This document shows, piece by piece, positions 16,700 to 25,459 of a stretch of DNA of 64,000 nucleotides (its first letter is position 1; each line of letters opens with the position of its first letter). The stretch spans positions 124,001 through 188,000 of the forward strand of contig NZ_JAGXCY010000005.1 of assembly GCF_018310695.1 (NCBI RefSeq). Direction: 5' to 3'. The stretch comes from Paenibacillus sp. Marseille-Q4541 (lineage in GTDB: Bacteria > Bacillota > Bacilli > Paenibacillales > Paenibacillaceae). The notes under the pieces are model-generated. The model saw only the letters and a program-made list of their open reading frames with translations. It ran no database searches and was not told where the DNA came from. The translations under genes and the position numbers were made by a program.

Positions 16700-19600
16700 G
16701 TGACTACACCTGATCGTACACGCGTCACCGTAGAAATCTACGGGACTTCCTATAAATTGGTCGGCAGCAGTGCCGAATATATGAAACAAGTGGCCAATAT
16801 GGTCGATGAAAGAATGAACACCATCTCTAAAAATCATTCCAGACTGGATACTCCGAGGCTGGCAGTTCTCACTGCAGTACATATGGCAGAAGAGTCACTC
16901 CAAGTTCAGCAAGTAAAGAATGAACTGAAAATGGTGACTGGTGAACGTACTCAGCTCGGATCTGAGCTGAACAAACTTAAAAATACGTATGAAGAGCAAA
17001 CGGAACGATTACAACAGCTAGAGGCTGCAGTAAAAGATACCGAGAAAGAAAAACAAACGGCTCAGCAGGCACTGGCCCAACTTGAAAATGTACGGAATCA
17101 AGAACAGAAGACAATGAAAGCGCAGCTTGAAGATGCGCTTGCGAAGGCATCACTTCGTGAGGAAGAACTGAAACAGGCTAAGCTTAATAATACGGATCTT
17201 ACTGCTCGTCTAGAGCAGAACGAGAAAAAGTGGCAGCAACAGCTTTCTCAGAAGCAAAAAGAGTATACAGAGGGACTGGAAGCGCGGCGGAAAGAACTGC
17301 TTGCTCAGGCAGAACAGAAGCAAAAGAAACTGCAGGATGAAGCAGATGCCAAAATGAAAGATTTGAATGTTCAGCTTAGTCAGCGTTCTGCTGAACTGAA
17401 TAAAGTAATTCAAGAGCGTAAAGCACTTGAGACCAAATTCCAGGCGGATAAACAAAACTTTGAGAAGCAGCTTCAAACAGAAAAAGAAAACTGGGATAAA
17501 CGACTCCAGACAGATAAACAAAATTGGGATAAACAACTTCAAGCGAAAGTGCAAGATCTCACTGAACAGCAGAAACGTAAGCAGCTGGAGCTGGAGAGCA
17601 ACTGGCATCAGTTGAAGAAGGACTTGGAATCGAAGCTGGAATTGAAGGAACAGGAACGTGCAGCGGCAGCAAAGGCACTTCAGGACTATAAACAACAAGC
17701 AGCTGAAGAATTACGTACGATGCAGGAATTGGTTGAATCTGAAACTCATGAGGTTCAGGCTGCGGCTAGTGAGCAGATTCGTCAAGCTGAGGAACAGTTG
17801 CGAGTGAAGCTTGAGCAGATGAAAGAGCAACAAGTCTCTGATATCGAAGCAGTTAAAGCGGAGGCTCAGGCAGAAGCGGAGAAGAGTATCAATGAAGTCA
17901 TGGATATGCTCACCGAAGCCGAGGAGAAGCACGCGAAAGCATTAGAATCTATTAAATCTGATTCTGTGGAGCGTACGAAACAATTAGAACAACGACTTCA
18001 ACAAGCAAATAATGATCTTGAGTCTGAACGCGAAAGATCGGAAGAACAGTTGCAAGAATTGAAGAGAGAAATGGAATCGCAGGTGCAAGAGGCTGAACGC
18101 ATTGCTTTGGAAGAAGCAGAGAAGGCAGAGACCGAAGCTTATGAGTTATACAGAACCGAGCTGAACGAAACGAAACAAAAATTGATGGATGAACACAATA
18201 AGAAAGAGCAAAAGCTGCTTCAAGAGCTCGCTGATTTGCAGGAGAGCCTGGAGATAGAAAGAGCAGAAGCAAGCACACAGCTTGAGGAAGCGATTAACCA
18301 TCTTTCCGGGGAAGAAGAACAACGCAAACAATTAGCGGCTAAATTAGAGCAGGAACAGTCTCGAGTTCAGGAGCTTGAGTCTCTCGCTACAACAGCGGAA
18401 GAAAAAATCTCCAAATATACTCGCCGAATTCAAGAGCTTGAGCAACAGATTTCGGAAATTAAAGAAAGCAGTACCGCGCTGCAGATAAAACTCCGTACAG
18501 CAGAACAGGATGGAGTTAAAGCTCAAGAAAGAACAGAAGAGCTTAAAAAGAAAGTACAGGAAGCTGTTGATCGTGAATCAGCAAGTACTGCACAACTTCG
18601 TAAATTACAAGAACAACAAGCTGCAAGTCAGCAGGAAATGAACAAAATGAAACAAGCGGGAGCAAGAGCAGAAGAAGAACAGCGTAGATTACAAAAAGTG
18701 CTTGAACAAGCTCATGCAGCAACCCGTAAATTGCAAAGTGAAATTGCAGCACTGTCTGAAAGCGAAAAAAGCTGGAGAACGATTGCTGAACAAAGACAGC
18801 AAGACATCAGTGAGCTGGAGACGAATGTTCTGGAGGCTGCTGATCAATTGGAAGGAACGGAAGCACGTCTGCGTGACTTGCAGGATCAGTTGAGTGCAGC
18901 ACAAGGTGAATCACAGAAATCGATAACGATCGCAGATGAGCTAAGGATACAACTATCTACACTTGAGAAGCAGCATACTGAACTGCAAACTAAATACGAT
19001 GAAGCTGTGCTTGAGGCCCAAAATACTCTTCAAGTCGCTCAGCAGTACGAGCACGAGCAATCCCAAACTCGTAAACAGTTGGATGCTCTTGAAGTAGAGT
19101 TGAAAGTAGCGAAAGAAGAAGTGAACAAACGACAGGCCTCACTTGATAAAGCAGAGGAAGAAGCGATTGAATGGCAATTAAGGTTTGAGGAACTTGCAGA
19201 AGCTGAATCCAAACTGCGCAAGGAACGTGGACGCTTTGAAGATGAGGAGAAGCAACTTCGGAACCAACTTAAGGGCTGGGAAGTCAAAGAACAAGAGTGG
19301 ACAAGTCTGCAGGAAGAACTATACCAAGAGAATGAAGAACTTCAACGTCGTTATCAAGAGCTTGTTAATCAGCAAGCTGATTGGGAAGCGAACCGCCAGC
19401 ATTTAGAGAATGAAGTGAAGAGTTGGCAGCAGCAAATTGCCGCTGGCAATGACAGAGTGCTTGAATTGTCTTACGAGAAAAATGAGGCCATCTCCCGTTA
19501 TTCGTCTCTAGAAAGTGAAAAACAAGCGCTTGAAACCGAACTTCAAGATGTAATGGAGCGTTATGAAGTAACAGCTCATCAGCTGAGGCTTCTTGAGGTG

Positions 19601-19729
19601 GAGCGCGAGATGCATCAAGACAAATCAGAGGATTTGGCAGATGACTATCGTAAATTACAAGAAGAGTACGCTAAACTTCAGACAGAATATAATGAATGGA
19701 TCGAACTTATTGAGCAGGATCAAAGCTAG
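16700..19729 (+). CDS. zapA: ZapA-like protein with giant coiled-coil extension
   Basis: This 1009-residue protein has a ZapA-like N-terminal domain (about 1-75; TRVTVEIYGTSYKLVGS, then a long helix with ERMNTISKN and RLAVLTAVHMAEE). ZapA binds FtsZ and bundles its filaments at midcell. It normally has about 85-110 residues; here about 930 residues of almost unbroken Glu/Gln/Lys/Ala-rich coiled coil follow, to LIEQDQS. The position between pheT and mutS2 is that of Bacillus zapA. The start is GTG 16700, seven bases after AAGGAGGG; ATG 16682 lies before that site. Within 17441-17550 there are 11-residue repeats (LQTEKENWDKR type). No membrane segment is seen. The ZapA call is firm by domain and synteny; what the long rod does is unknown. 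Confidence 0.85.
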   Translation: MTTPDRTRVTVEIYGTSYKLVGSSAEYMKQVANMVDERMNTISKNHSRLDTPRLAVLTAVHMAEESLQVQQVKNELKMVTGERTQLGSELNKLKNTYEEQTERLQQLEAAVKDTEKEKQTAQQALAQLENVRNQEQKTMKAQLEDALAKASLREEELKQAKLNNTDLTARLEQNEKKWQQQLSQKQKEYTEGLEARRKELLAQAEQKQKKLQDEADAKMKDLNVQLSQRSAELNKVIQERKALETKFQADKQNFEKQLQTEKENWDKRLQTDKQNWDKQLQAKVQDLTEQQKRKQLELESNWHQLKKDLESKLELKEQERAAAAKALQDYKQQAAEELRTMQELVESETHEVQAAASEQIRQAEEQLRVKLEQMKEQQVSDIEAVKAEAQAEAEKSINEVMDMLTEAEEKHAKALESIKSDSVERTKQLEQRLQQANNDLESERERSEEQLQELKREMESQVQEAERIALEEAEKAETEAYELYRTELNETKQKLMDEHNKKEQKLLQELADLQESLEIERAEASTQLEEAINHLSGEEEQRKQLAAKLEQEQSRVQELESLATTAEEKISKYTRRIQELEQQISEIKESSTALQIKLRTAEQDGVKAQERTEELKKKVQEAVDRESASTAQLRKLQEQQAASQQEMNKMKQAGARAEEEQRRLQKVLEQAHAATRKLQSEIAALSESEKSWRTIAEQRQQDISELETNVLEAADQLEGTEARLRDLQDQLSAAQGESQKSITIADELRIQLSTLEKQHTELQTKYDEAVLEAQNTLQVAQQYEHEQSQTRKQLDALEVELKVAKEEVNKRQASLDKAEEEAIEWQLRFEELAEAESKLRKERGRFEDEEKQLRNQLKGWEVKEQEWTSLQEELYQENEELQRRYQELVNQQADWEANRQHLENEVKSWQQQIAAGNDRVLELSYEKNEAISRYSSLESEKQALETELQDVMERYEVTAHQLRLLEVEREMHQDKSEDLADDYRKLQEEYAKLQTEYNEWIELIEQDQS

Positions 19730-19748
19730 AATAGATGAATACAACGTG

Positions 19749-19798
19749 AAAAGACCCTCGTTTCAGGCTACTTATACCGTGAGCGAGGGTCTTTCTTT
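19749..19798. terminator. Bidirectional terminator between zapA and the CuA lipoprotein gene
   Basis: GAAAAGACCCTCG (19748-19760) pairs with CGAGGGTCTTTC (19784-19795), with T runs on one side and A runs on the other, and serves both convergent genes. Confidence 0.85.
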
Positions 19799-19805
19799 GC
19801 TTCCA

Positions 19806-20189
19806 TTATTCTTCTACAATAATTTTAGAGACCATAGACGAGTGTCCACTTCCACAAAAAACGGAACAAGCGATTTCGAATTCGCCAGCTTCTTCAGGTG
19901 TTACGACAGCAGAATTTTTTTTGCTATCCAGTTGCAGATTGAGACCGGGAACGATAATTCCGTGGTTTCCTTCTTCGTTTTCATAAACGACACGTACAGG
20001 AACGCCTTTTTTTACATGATATTCTGGTTGATCAAATTCGTAGTTCGTAGCTTTAATAACGATTTCATCACTTGCTGCGACTTCTGGATCGGTAATTGCG
20101 CTTCCTGATCCGGATTCAGAGTCTTGACCGCAAGCTGCAAGCACAAGTAGTAGCATCGCGCTCAGTAGCAGAACGATTGTTTTCTTCAT
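19806..20189 (-). CDS. Cupredoxin lipoprotein with CuA-type copper site
   Basis: The 127-residue protein starts with a lipoprotein signal peptide (lipobox LAAC, Cys near residue 20) and a Ser/Gly-rich linker, then a cupredoxin domain. The C-terminal motif CSVFCGSGHSSM has the spacing Cys-x3-Cys-Gly-x2-His-x2-Met of the dinuclear CuA centre of cytochrome oxidase subunit II, and the His in EGNHGIIVPG is the likely other ligand. There are no subunit II membrane helices and no oxidase genes nearby. Probably an outer-face electron carrier or copper-handling protein. RBS AGGGGGCC lies before ATG 20189. The copper site is seen in the sequence; the role is inferred. Confidence 0.85.
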   Translation of the reverse strand: MKKTIVLLLSAMLLLVLAACGQDSESGSGSAITDPEVAASDEIVIKATNYEFDQPEYHVKKGVPVRVVYENEEGNHGIIVPGLNLQLDSKKNSAVVTPEEAGEFEIACSVFCGSGHSSMVSKIIVEE

Positions 20190-20315
20190 GAATGAGGCCC
20201 CCTAGATATGAATTTATTGTTAGATGCATGTCTTCTAATGATACCGTAGTTGAACTAGGGATGTACATTCTTCCTAAGTCATATTTTTGAATTTTATAAC
20301 AAAAAAACAATAAAT

Positions 20316-20350
20316 AAAAGCCTTCCTCATAAGAAGAAGGCTTTTATTGT
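20316..20350. terminator. Bidirectional hairpin terminator
   Basis: AAAGCCTTC (20317-20325) pairs with GAAGGCTTT (20336-20344). On the minus strand it lies just after the stop of the YvlD-like gene. Confidence 0.8.
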
Positions 20351-20360
20351 ACTCATTTCA

Positions 20361-20714
20361 TTATTTACGTTTGGTTTTTGCAGCATCGAATGGAGTGGGT
20401 ACAAAAATATCAATGATCCCAATCACAAGTGCCGCCAAAAGCGCACCGAGAATACTTGCGGATACGTTAGAAACGATGTATTGGGATACCCAAATGACAA
20501 GAGCACTAACGAGGAATCCAACAATCCCGCGTCCAAATGGGGATACTCTTTTACCGAAAATACTTTCGACCACCCATCCAAGCAGTGCAATGACCAGTGC
20601 TAGCAGAATGGCGCTACCGAAACCGCTCACGGAGAAGCCAGGTACGATCCAACTTACGAGCAGCAATACGACTGCAGCCACGATAAAACGAACAATTGCC
20701 CCTAAAATTGACAT
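20361..20714 (-). CDS. YvlD-like four-helix membrane protein (phage holin superfamily IV)
   Basis: The 117-residue protein has four hydrophobic helices with short loops and a basic tail (AKTKRK). The pattern FIVAAVVLLLVSWIVPGFSV, and Gly-rich helices ending in IGIIDIFVPTPF, match the YvlD/four-TMS holin-superfamily IV proteins. These are common chromosomal genes in Bacillales and not evidence of a prophage. ATG 20714 has AAGGAGG eight bases upstream; the longer frame to 20933 lacks a ribosome site and overlaps mutS2, so it is rejected. Function uncertain; B. subtilis yvlD belongs to an envelope-stress operon. Confidence 0.82.
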   Translation of the reverse strand: MSILGAIVRFIVAAVVLLLVSWIVPGFSVSGFGSAILLALVIALLGWVVESIFGKRVSPFGRGIVGFLVSALVIWVSQYIVSNVSASILGALLAALVIGIIDIFVPTPFDAAKTKRK

Positions 20715-20833
20715 AAAATATATCCTCCTTAAATTTGATGTATTCCTTGGTATGCTAATCCTATTATGTAGCAATTCAACACAAATTATGTGCGGAATTG
20801 ATTTCTCAAATGGCGCAATTCCTGCTCTTTCGC

Positions 20834-20839
20834 TATAAT
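20834..20839 (+). promoter_or_regulatory. Probable -10 box of mutS2
   Basis: TATAAT lies about 30 bases before the mutS2 start. The hexamer at -35 (TGGCGC) is weak, so this is a tentative call. Confidence 0.4.
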
Positions 20840-20868
20840 GAATATAGAGCCTGAGAGGAGTTGTCACA

Positions 20869-23229
20869 TTGGATTCGAAAATTTTGCATACGTTAGAATA
20901 TCGTAAAATTTTAAATACAATATCTCTATACACACAAACAGAGATTGGTAAACATAAAGCAGAAAATCTGATGCCCGTTAGTGATCTGGAAGAAGTGAAA
21001 TCTTTACTTACGGGAACGGATCAAGCAGTGGCTGTGGATCGTTTGAAAGGGATCCCTTCTTTTACCGGAGTGACTGATATTACTGCTGCGGTGAAAAGAG
21101 CTCGGATCGGAGGTACATTAAGTCCTCATGAACTACTTGCGATCTTCAATACGGTTCATACGGCACGTCGACTGAAACGAATTCTGCACAGTATGGAAGA
21201 TGAGCTAGCAATAGACAAGTTACTGTTCTTGAGTGAACAACTTTCTGAGCAAAAACCACTGGAAGATGCAATTAAGTCCTGTATCGATGATTCCGCAGAA
21301 GTGATGGATTCGGCAAGTGCTGCGTTGTCTCAAATTCGACGAGAGCTGCGGTCGGGAGAATCACGGATTAGAGAAAAACTTGATTCCATGATTCGTTCTT
21401 CCAGTGTTTCTAAAATGCTGCAAGATCAACTCATTACCATTCGCGGAGATCGATTTGTTATTCCCGTAAAAGCGGAATATCGTGCTCACTTTGGAGGCAT
21501 TGTTCACGATCAATCTGGTTCAGGAGCTACTTTATTTATAGAACCGGAATCCATTGTAGCGATGAACAACAAACTGCGAGAGACACGTTTACGTGAAGAG
21601 CGCGAAATAGAAGTGATTTTGCAAAAATTGACGGCTCTTGTTGGCGAGCAATCCGATTGGTTGATCGAAGATGTCGAATTGCTTGGAACATTGGATTTCA
21701 TCTTTGCGAAAGCACGTGTTGCCAGAGAGATGAAAGCTACATTGCCAAAGATGAACGATCGAGGATTCATGAAGATCAAAAAAGGACGTCACCCATTGAT
21801 TCCGCTTGATAAAGTTGTGCCTACTGATCTTGAACTTGGGAACTCTTACAGTTCGATTATTGTAACGGGTCCTAACACAGGTGGTAAAACGGTAACGCTT
21901 AAAACAGTTGGATTACTTAGCCTCATGGCGATGTCCGGCTTATTCGTACCGGCGGAAGACGGAAGTCAGCTTTGTGTTTTTGACGCTATTTATGCTGATA
22001 TTGGCGATGAACAAAGTATTGAGCAAAGTCTTAGTACTTTCTCAAGTCACATGACCAACATCATTCGTATTCTGTCACAAATGACTCCGAAAAGTTTGGT
22101 GCTTCTGGATGAGCTGGGAGCAGGAACAGACCCTGCAGAAGGTTCCGCTCTTGCCATCTCCATACTTGAGCATATTCACGCTACAGGTTGTCGTATGATA
22201 GCGACTACTCATTACAGTGAACTGAAAGCTTATGCTTATGAACGTAAAGGAATCATCAACGCTAGTATGGAGTTTGATGTAGCCTCACTTAGTCCAACGT
22301 ATCGTCTTCTAATTGGCGTGCCAGGTCGTAGTAACGCATTTGCTATTGCAGAACGCCTTGGTCTGCAGTCTGATATTTTGAATTATGCACGCGGTGAAGT
22401 GAAGGAAGAAGATCAGCGTGTAGAGAATATGATCGCTTCGCTCGAAGATAACCGTCTTAAAGCGGAACAGGAACATGAAAAAGCTCTGAAAATTCGTGCT
22501 GAGCTCGAACAACTTCGGAATCAGCATGAACAAGAGATTACGAAGCTCGAAGAACAACGTGAAAAGTGGATGCAAAAGGCAGAACAAGAAGCTAGGGATG
22601 TTGTAGCTAAAGCGCGTCAAGAATCCGAAAAGATCATACATGATCTGAGAAAGATGGCACTTGAAGAAGGGGCTTCTGTCAAAGAACATAAACTGATTGC
22701 CGCTCGTAAAGGTCTAGAAGAAGCTGAGCCTGCTGAGCGTAAGAAAAAAGTGAAAAAAGCGGCAGGGACGACAAAAACCATTGGTCTCGGTGATGAAGTC
22801 AAAGTAACAAGCCTTAATCAGAAAGGGCATGTAGTTGAGTTGTCGGGTAAAGAAGCGCTTGTTCAACTAGGGATTATGAAAATGAAAGTGGCTGTTTCGG
22901 ATTTGGAACTAATAGAAACAGCACAAAAAGCGTCAGGGCAAATACAGCGTCATGTCACAGCTGTGAAACGAACTCGGGACGATAACGTGAAATCAGAACT
23001 TGATTTGCGGGGAGCTAATCTTGAGGAAGCACTGGTTGATGCAGATCGCTTTATTGATGAAGCATTTTTATCAAACCTCGGACAAGTTTATTTGATTCAC
23101 GGTAAAGGAACAGGTGTACTCCGTACTGGAATTCAAGATTATTTAAGAAAACATAAAAACGTCAAAAGTTATCGTCTTGGAAATTATGGAGAAGGCGGTT
23201 CCGGTGTGACCGTTGTTGAATTGAAATAA
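20869..23229 (+). CDS. mutS2: Endonuclease MutS2
   Basis: The 786-residue protein lacks the mismatch-recognition domain of MutS. It has the core/clamp region, the ATPase with Walker A GPNTGGKTVTLKT (near 333) and DELGAGTDPAEG, a charged coiled coil (about 520-640), and a C-terminal Smr nuclease domain (about 708-786; SELDLRGANLEEAL, HGKGTGVLR). MutS2 acts on recombination intermediates and, in B. subtilis, on collided ribosomes. The start is TTG 20869 with GAGAGGAG upstream. In B. subtilis mutS2 also follows zapA in the same region. Confidence 0.97.
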   Translation: MDSKILHTLEYRKILNTISLYTQTEIGKHKAENLMPVSDLEEVKSLLTGTDQAVAVDRLKGIPSFTGVTDITAAVKRARIGGTLSPHELLAIFNTVHTARRLKRILHSMEDELAIDKLLFLSEQLSEQKPLEDAIKSCIDDSAEVMDSASAALSQIRRELRSGESRIREKLDSMIRSSSVSKMLQDQLITIRGDRFVIPVKAEYRAHFGGIVHDQSGSGATLFIEPESIVAMNNKLRETRLREEREIEVILQKLTALVGEQSDWLIEDVELLGTLDFIFAKARVAREMKATLPKMNDRGFMKIKKGRHPLIPLDKVVPTDLELGNSYSSIIVTGPNTGGKTVTLKTVGLLSLMAMSGLFVPAEDGSQLCVFDAIYADIGDEQSIEQSLSTFSSHMTNIIRILSQMTPKSLVLLDELGAGTDPAEGSALAISILEHIHATGCRMIATTHYSELKAYAYERKGIINASMEFDVASLSPTYRLLIGVPGRSNAFAIAERLGLQSDILNYARGEVKEEDQRVENMIASLEDNRLKAEQEHEKALKIRAELEQLRNQHEQEITKLEEQREKWMQKAEQEARDVVAKARQESEKIIHDLRKMALEEGASVKEHKLIAARKGLEEAEPAERKKKVKKAAGTTKTIGLGDEVKVTSLNQKGHVVELSGKEALVQLGIMKMKVAVSDLELIETAQKASGQIQRHVTAVKRTRDDNVKSELDLRGANLEEALVDADRFIDEAFLSNLGQVYLIHGKGTGVLRTGIQDYLRKHKNVKSYRLGNYGEGGSGVTVVELK

Positions 23230-23256
23230 TAAGGTTCTATTGTAACAGGAGGATCT

Positions 23257-23337
23257 ATGAAAAATTTGACCCGGATTTTGTTTGCTGCGGCCATCATTTT
23301 TTTTGCAGCTGGAATCGTGTATATGTTGAACGGGTAA
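23257..23337 (+). CDS. Small single-helix membrane protein (26 residues)
   Basis: ATG 23257 to TAA 23335-23337 encodes a 26-residue peptide with a basic start (MKNLTR) and one hydrophobic helix (ILFAAAIIFFAAGIVYML). AACAGGAGG lies five bases before the ATG, in ideal position. It stands 27 bases after the mutS2 stop and about 40 bases before the next gene, so it is probably in the same transcript. I do not recognise the family. Confidence 0.65.
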   Translation: MKNLTRILFAAAIIFFAAGIVYMLNG

Positions 23338-23378
23338 TGGGCTAAGATGAAATGGGATAGTATGAAAGGATGAATAAA

Positions 23379-24005
23379 ATGGAAACAACAGTATGTCCAT
23401 GGTGTCAAACAGAAATCGTATGGGATGAGGAACTGGGCCCTGAAGAAGAATGCCCTTATTGTCATAATCCTCTTTCCGCAGTACAGGACCAGGAAGAATC
23501 TGAAATCACTGCCGATTTGCCACATCGTGAGAGTGAAGCAGCGGAACAGACCAAAGTGAATTTAGAAGGGTATCGAACTGTGAATCTTACTCTTACAGAA
23601 GAAGAAGAACTTTTAAAAGAAGAAACGATAAGTACTGAAGAGGACGAAGAAGATTATAGTAATCTGTGGGAGGATGAAACGGATACGATTCTTCCTACCG
23701 CTAGGGTTCTTGATCAATATGAAGACTCTGGCATTGATATGGCTAAGTATTCTTCGGCTGTACAATCCATTCTCGATGTACAAGAAGAGGCTCCAGAATG
23801 TCCAAACTGCCGAGAGTTCATGCTTCATACGGGAGTGCAGACGGTTACAAGAGACAGCTTCACCAAAATTCAGTCTTTAATGCCTCCTTTAGAAGCTCCT
23901 TTTGGTTTAAATATTTATGTATGTCCATCTTGTTTTCAAACAACACAAAGTTTGGCATCCGAAGATAGATTACGTATGGTAAAACGATTGAGTCAAAGTA
24001 AATAA
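23379..24005 (+). CDS. Hypothetical protein with two zinc-ribbon-like Cys clusters
   Basis: The 208-residue protein starts with a rubredoxin/zinc-ribbon-like cluster (CPWC near 7-10 and CPYCHNPL near 27-30), followed by a very acidic middle (about 40-125; EEEELLKEE, EEDEED). The C-terminal part has CPNC near 143-146 and CPSC near 190, giving a second likely metal site. ATG 23379 is preceded by AAAGGAT at proper spacing; ATG 23370 overlaps that site. Cytoplasmic by composition. I cannot name the family. It ends in a strong terminator, so it closes the mutS2 transcript unit. Confidence 0.8.
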   Translation: METTVCPWCQTEIVWDEELGPEEECPYCHNPLSAVQDQEESEITADLPHRESEAAEQTKVNLEGYRTVNLTLTEEEELLKEETISTEEDEEDYSNLWEDETDTILPTARVLDQYEDSGIDMAKYSSAVQSILDVQEEAPECPNCREFMLHTGVQTVTRDSFTKIQSLMPPLEAPFGLNIYVCPSCFQTTQSLASEDRLRMVKRLSQSK

Positions 24006-24025
24006 TTGGAATTATTTTCATATGA

Positions 24026-24062
24026 GAACACATGCAGCTTCACTGCATGTGTTCTTTTTTTG
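24026..24062 (+). terminator. Rho-independent terminator of the mutS2 unit
   Basis: GAACACATGCAG pairs fully with CTGCATGTGTTC (12 bp), followed by seven T. Confidence 0.93.
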
Positions 24063-24129
24063 TTTTTCCAATTTTGCGTAATTAGTAAAGAGAGACAAGT
24101 TTTAAGCCAAGAGGGGACATATTAGTTTT

Positions 24130-24146
24130 GACTACTTATGGTAGTC
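24130..24146. promoter_or_regulatory. Inverted repeat upstream of the MFS gene, possible operator
   Basis: GACTAC and GTAGTC flank TTATG, overlapping a TTGACT hexamer, 40 bases before the MFS start. No regulator for it is seen in the window. Confidence 0.3.
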
Positions 24147-24186
24147 CGACATCCTAATAGTAAGAAGCACGTAAGGAGGAAACGAC

Positions 24187-25380
24187 GTGAAAAAAGCTTT
24201 ACTGGACCAACAATCCAGGCTGCTTCTCTTCGTGAACGGTTTGTTTGTGCTTGCGAGTGCCCTATCTGGTACATTTATCAATGTGTTTTTGTGGAAAAGC
24301 CGTCAGGACTTCACGATGATTGGCTGGTTTACAATTAGTCAACAGATCGGACTCATCCTAACCTTCTGGCTGGCCGGAAAATGGGTCAAAGAACATAACA
24401 AAATGAATGTGATCAGAATCGGTATTTTATTATCAGCAGTCTTTTATCTAGTCGTGTTACAACTGGATCAGCAAGCGGTATTTTATATCTGGCCTTTAGG
24501 ACTATTGCTAGGTGCTTCGCTTGGACTTTTCTGGATCTCATTTAATGTCGTTTATTTTGAAGTAACGGATCGAGATAACCGCGATTTGTTTAATGGATGG
24601 GTTGGGCTCATTGGTTCATTGGTAGGAATTATAGGACCTTGGGCATCTGGACTTGTGATCTCTTTGTCAACTGCGAATCAAGGGTACAGAATCATATTTA
24701 TGATTTCGATGATTATTTTTGGTGTGGGTGTCGTTGTCAGCTTCTTCCTCAAAAAAAGAAAGACAGAAGGAACTTACTCCTGGGCTGAGCCTGTACGTCA
24801 ACTTCAGGATACAAATAGTCCATGGCGCCATGCGGCTCCCGCGCTTGCTGCGCAAGGAGTAAGGGAAGGTGTGTTTTCTTTTCTTGTGAACCTCCTTGTA
24901 TATATTGCAACCACTCAAGAGGTTAAACTGGGTCAGTTCTATCTCATTACTTCTGTTGTTGCGCTTGTAAGTTACCACTTCGTTGGAAAATGGTACAAGC
25001 CTTCTCATCGGTATTATGGTTCTTTAGTGGGGGCTATGCTGCTCTTTTTGTTAAGTTTACCTTTGTTATGGGCTGTTAATTATAGCACTTTGCTAGTACT
25101 CGGCATTGGCTCGGCACTATTTATGCCTTTTTATGTGCTACCAATGATCTCCTCTGTTTTTGATCTGATGGGAACGAGTGAAGAAACAGTGTCAAAAAGA
25201 GTCGAACTTGTCGTTTTGCGTGAAATTTGTCTAACTGCAGGGAGAATTGCAGGAATTCTTGTCTTTATCCTGGTCCTATCTATTCATGACTCAAGCAAAA
25301 CCATGACTTGGCTCATGATTATCCTTGGTTTTTCTCCGGTTATCAGCTGGGTTTATATTCGTAAGCTCTTGCGTGTCTAG
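24187..25380 (+). CDS. MFS transporter
   Basis: The 397-residue protein has about eleven to twelve hydrophobic helices in two halves, separated by a basic cytoplasmic loop (near 190-205; FFLKKRKTEG). The helix 1-2 region and the GLLLGASLGLFWISFNVVYFE stretch fit the YqgE/YttB-like MFS permeases of Bacillales. The start is GTG 24187 with AAGGAGGA upstream. No partner genes show its substrate, which could be a drug or a metabolite. The neighbours downstream are spore coat genes on a separate start. Confidence 0.88.
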   Translation: MKKALLDQQSRLLLFVNGLFVLASALSGTFINVFLWKSRQDFTMIGWFTISQQIGLILTFWLAGKWVKEHNKMNVIRIGILLSAVFYLVVLQLDQQAVFYIWPLGLLLGASLGLFWISFNVVYFEVTDRDNRDLFNGWVGLIGSLVGIIGPWASGLVISLSTANQGYRIIFMISMIIFGVGVVVSFFLKKRKTEGTYSWAEPVRQLQDTNSPWRHAAPALAAQGVREGVFSFLVNLLVYIATTQEVKLGQFYLITSVVALVSYHFVGKWYKPSHRYYGSLVGAMLLFLLSLPLLWAVNYSTLLVLGIGSALFMPFYVLPMISSVFDLMGTSEETVSKRVELVVLREICLTAGRIAGILVFILVLSIHDSSKTMTWLMIILGFSPVISWVYIRKLLRV

Positions 25381-25459
25381 CTGTACATAAAAGTTCCATG
25401 ATAGGGGAAAGCTATCAAACGTACAAAATTGGAGATTATGACCAGAGGAGGTAACACCA

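Noticed and set aside
19593..20108. Forward ORF across the zapA end and the CuA lipoprotein gene
   Set aside because: It runs through a strong terminator and overlaps two well-supported genes.
20361..20714. Prophage remnant suggested by a holin-superfamily membrane gene
   Set aside because: YvlD-type four-helix proteins are ordinary chromosomal genes in Bacillales and no other phage gene is near.
20347..20838. Forward ORF over the YvlD-like gene
   Set aside because: The opposite strand has the ribosome site and membrane protein pattern; this frame has neither.
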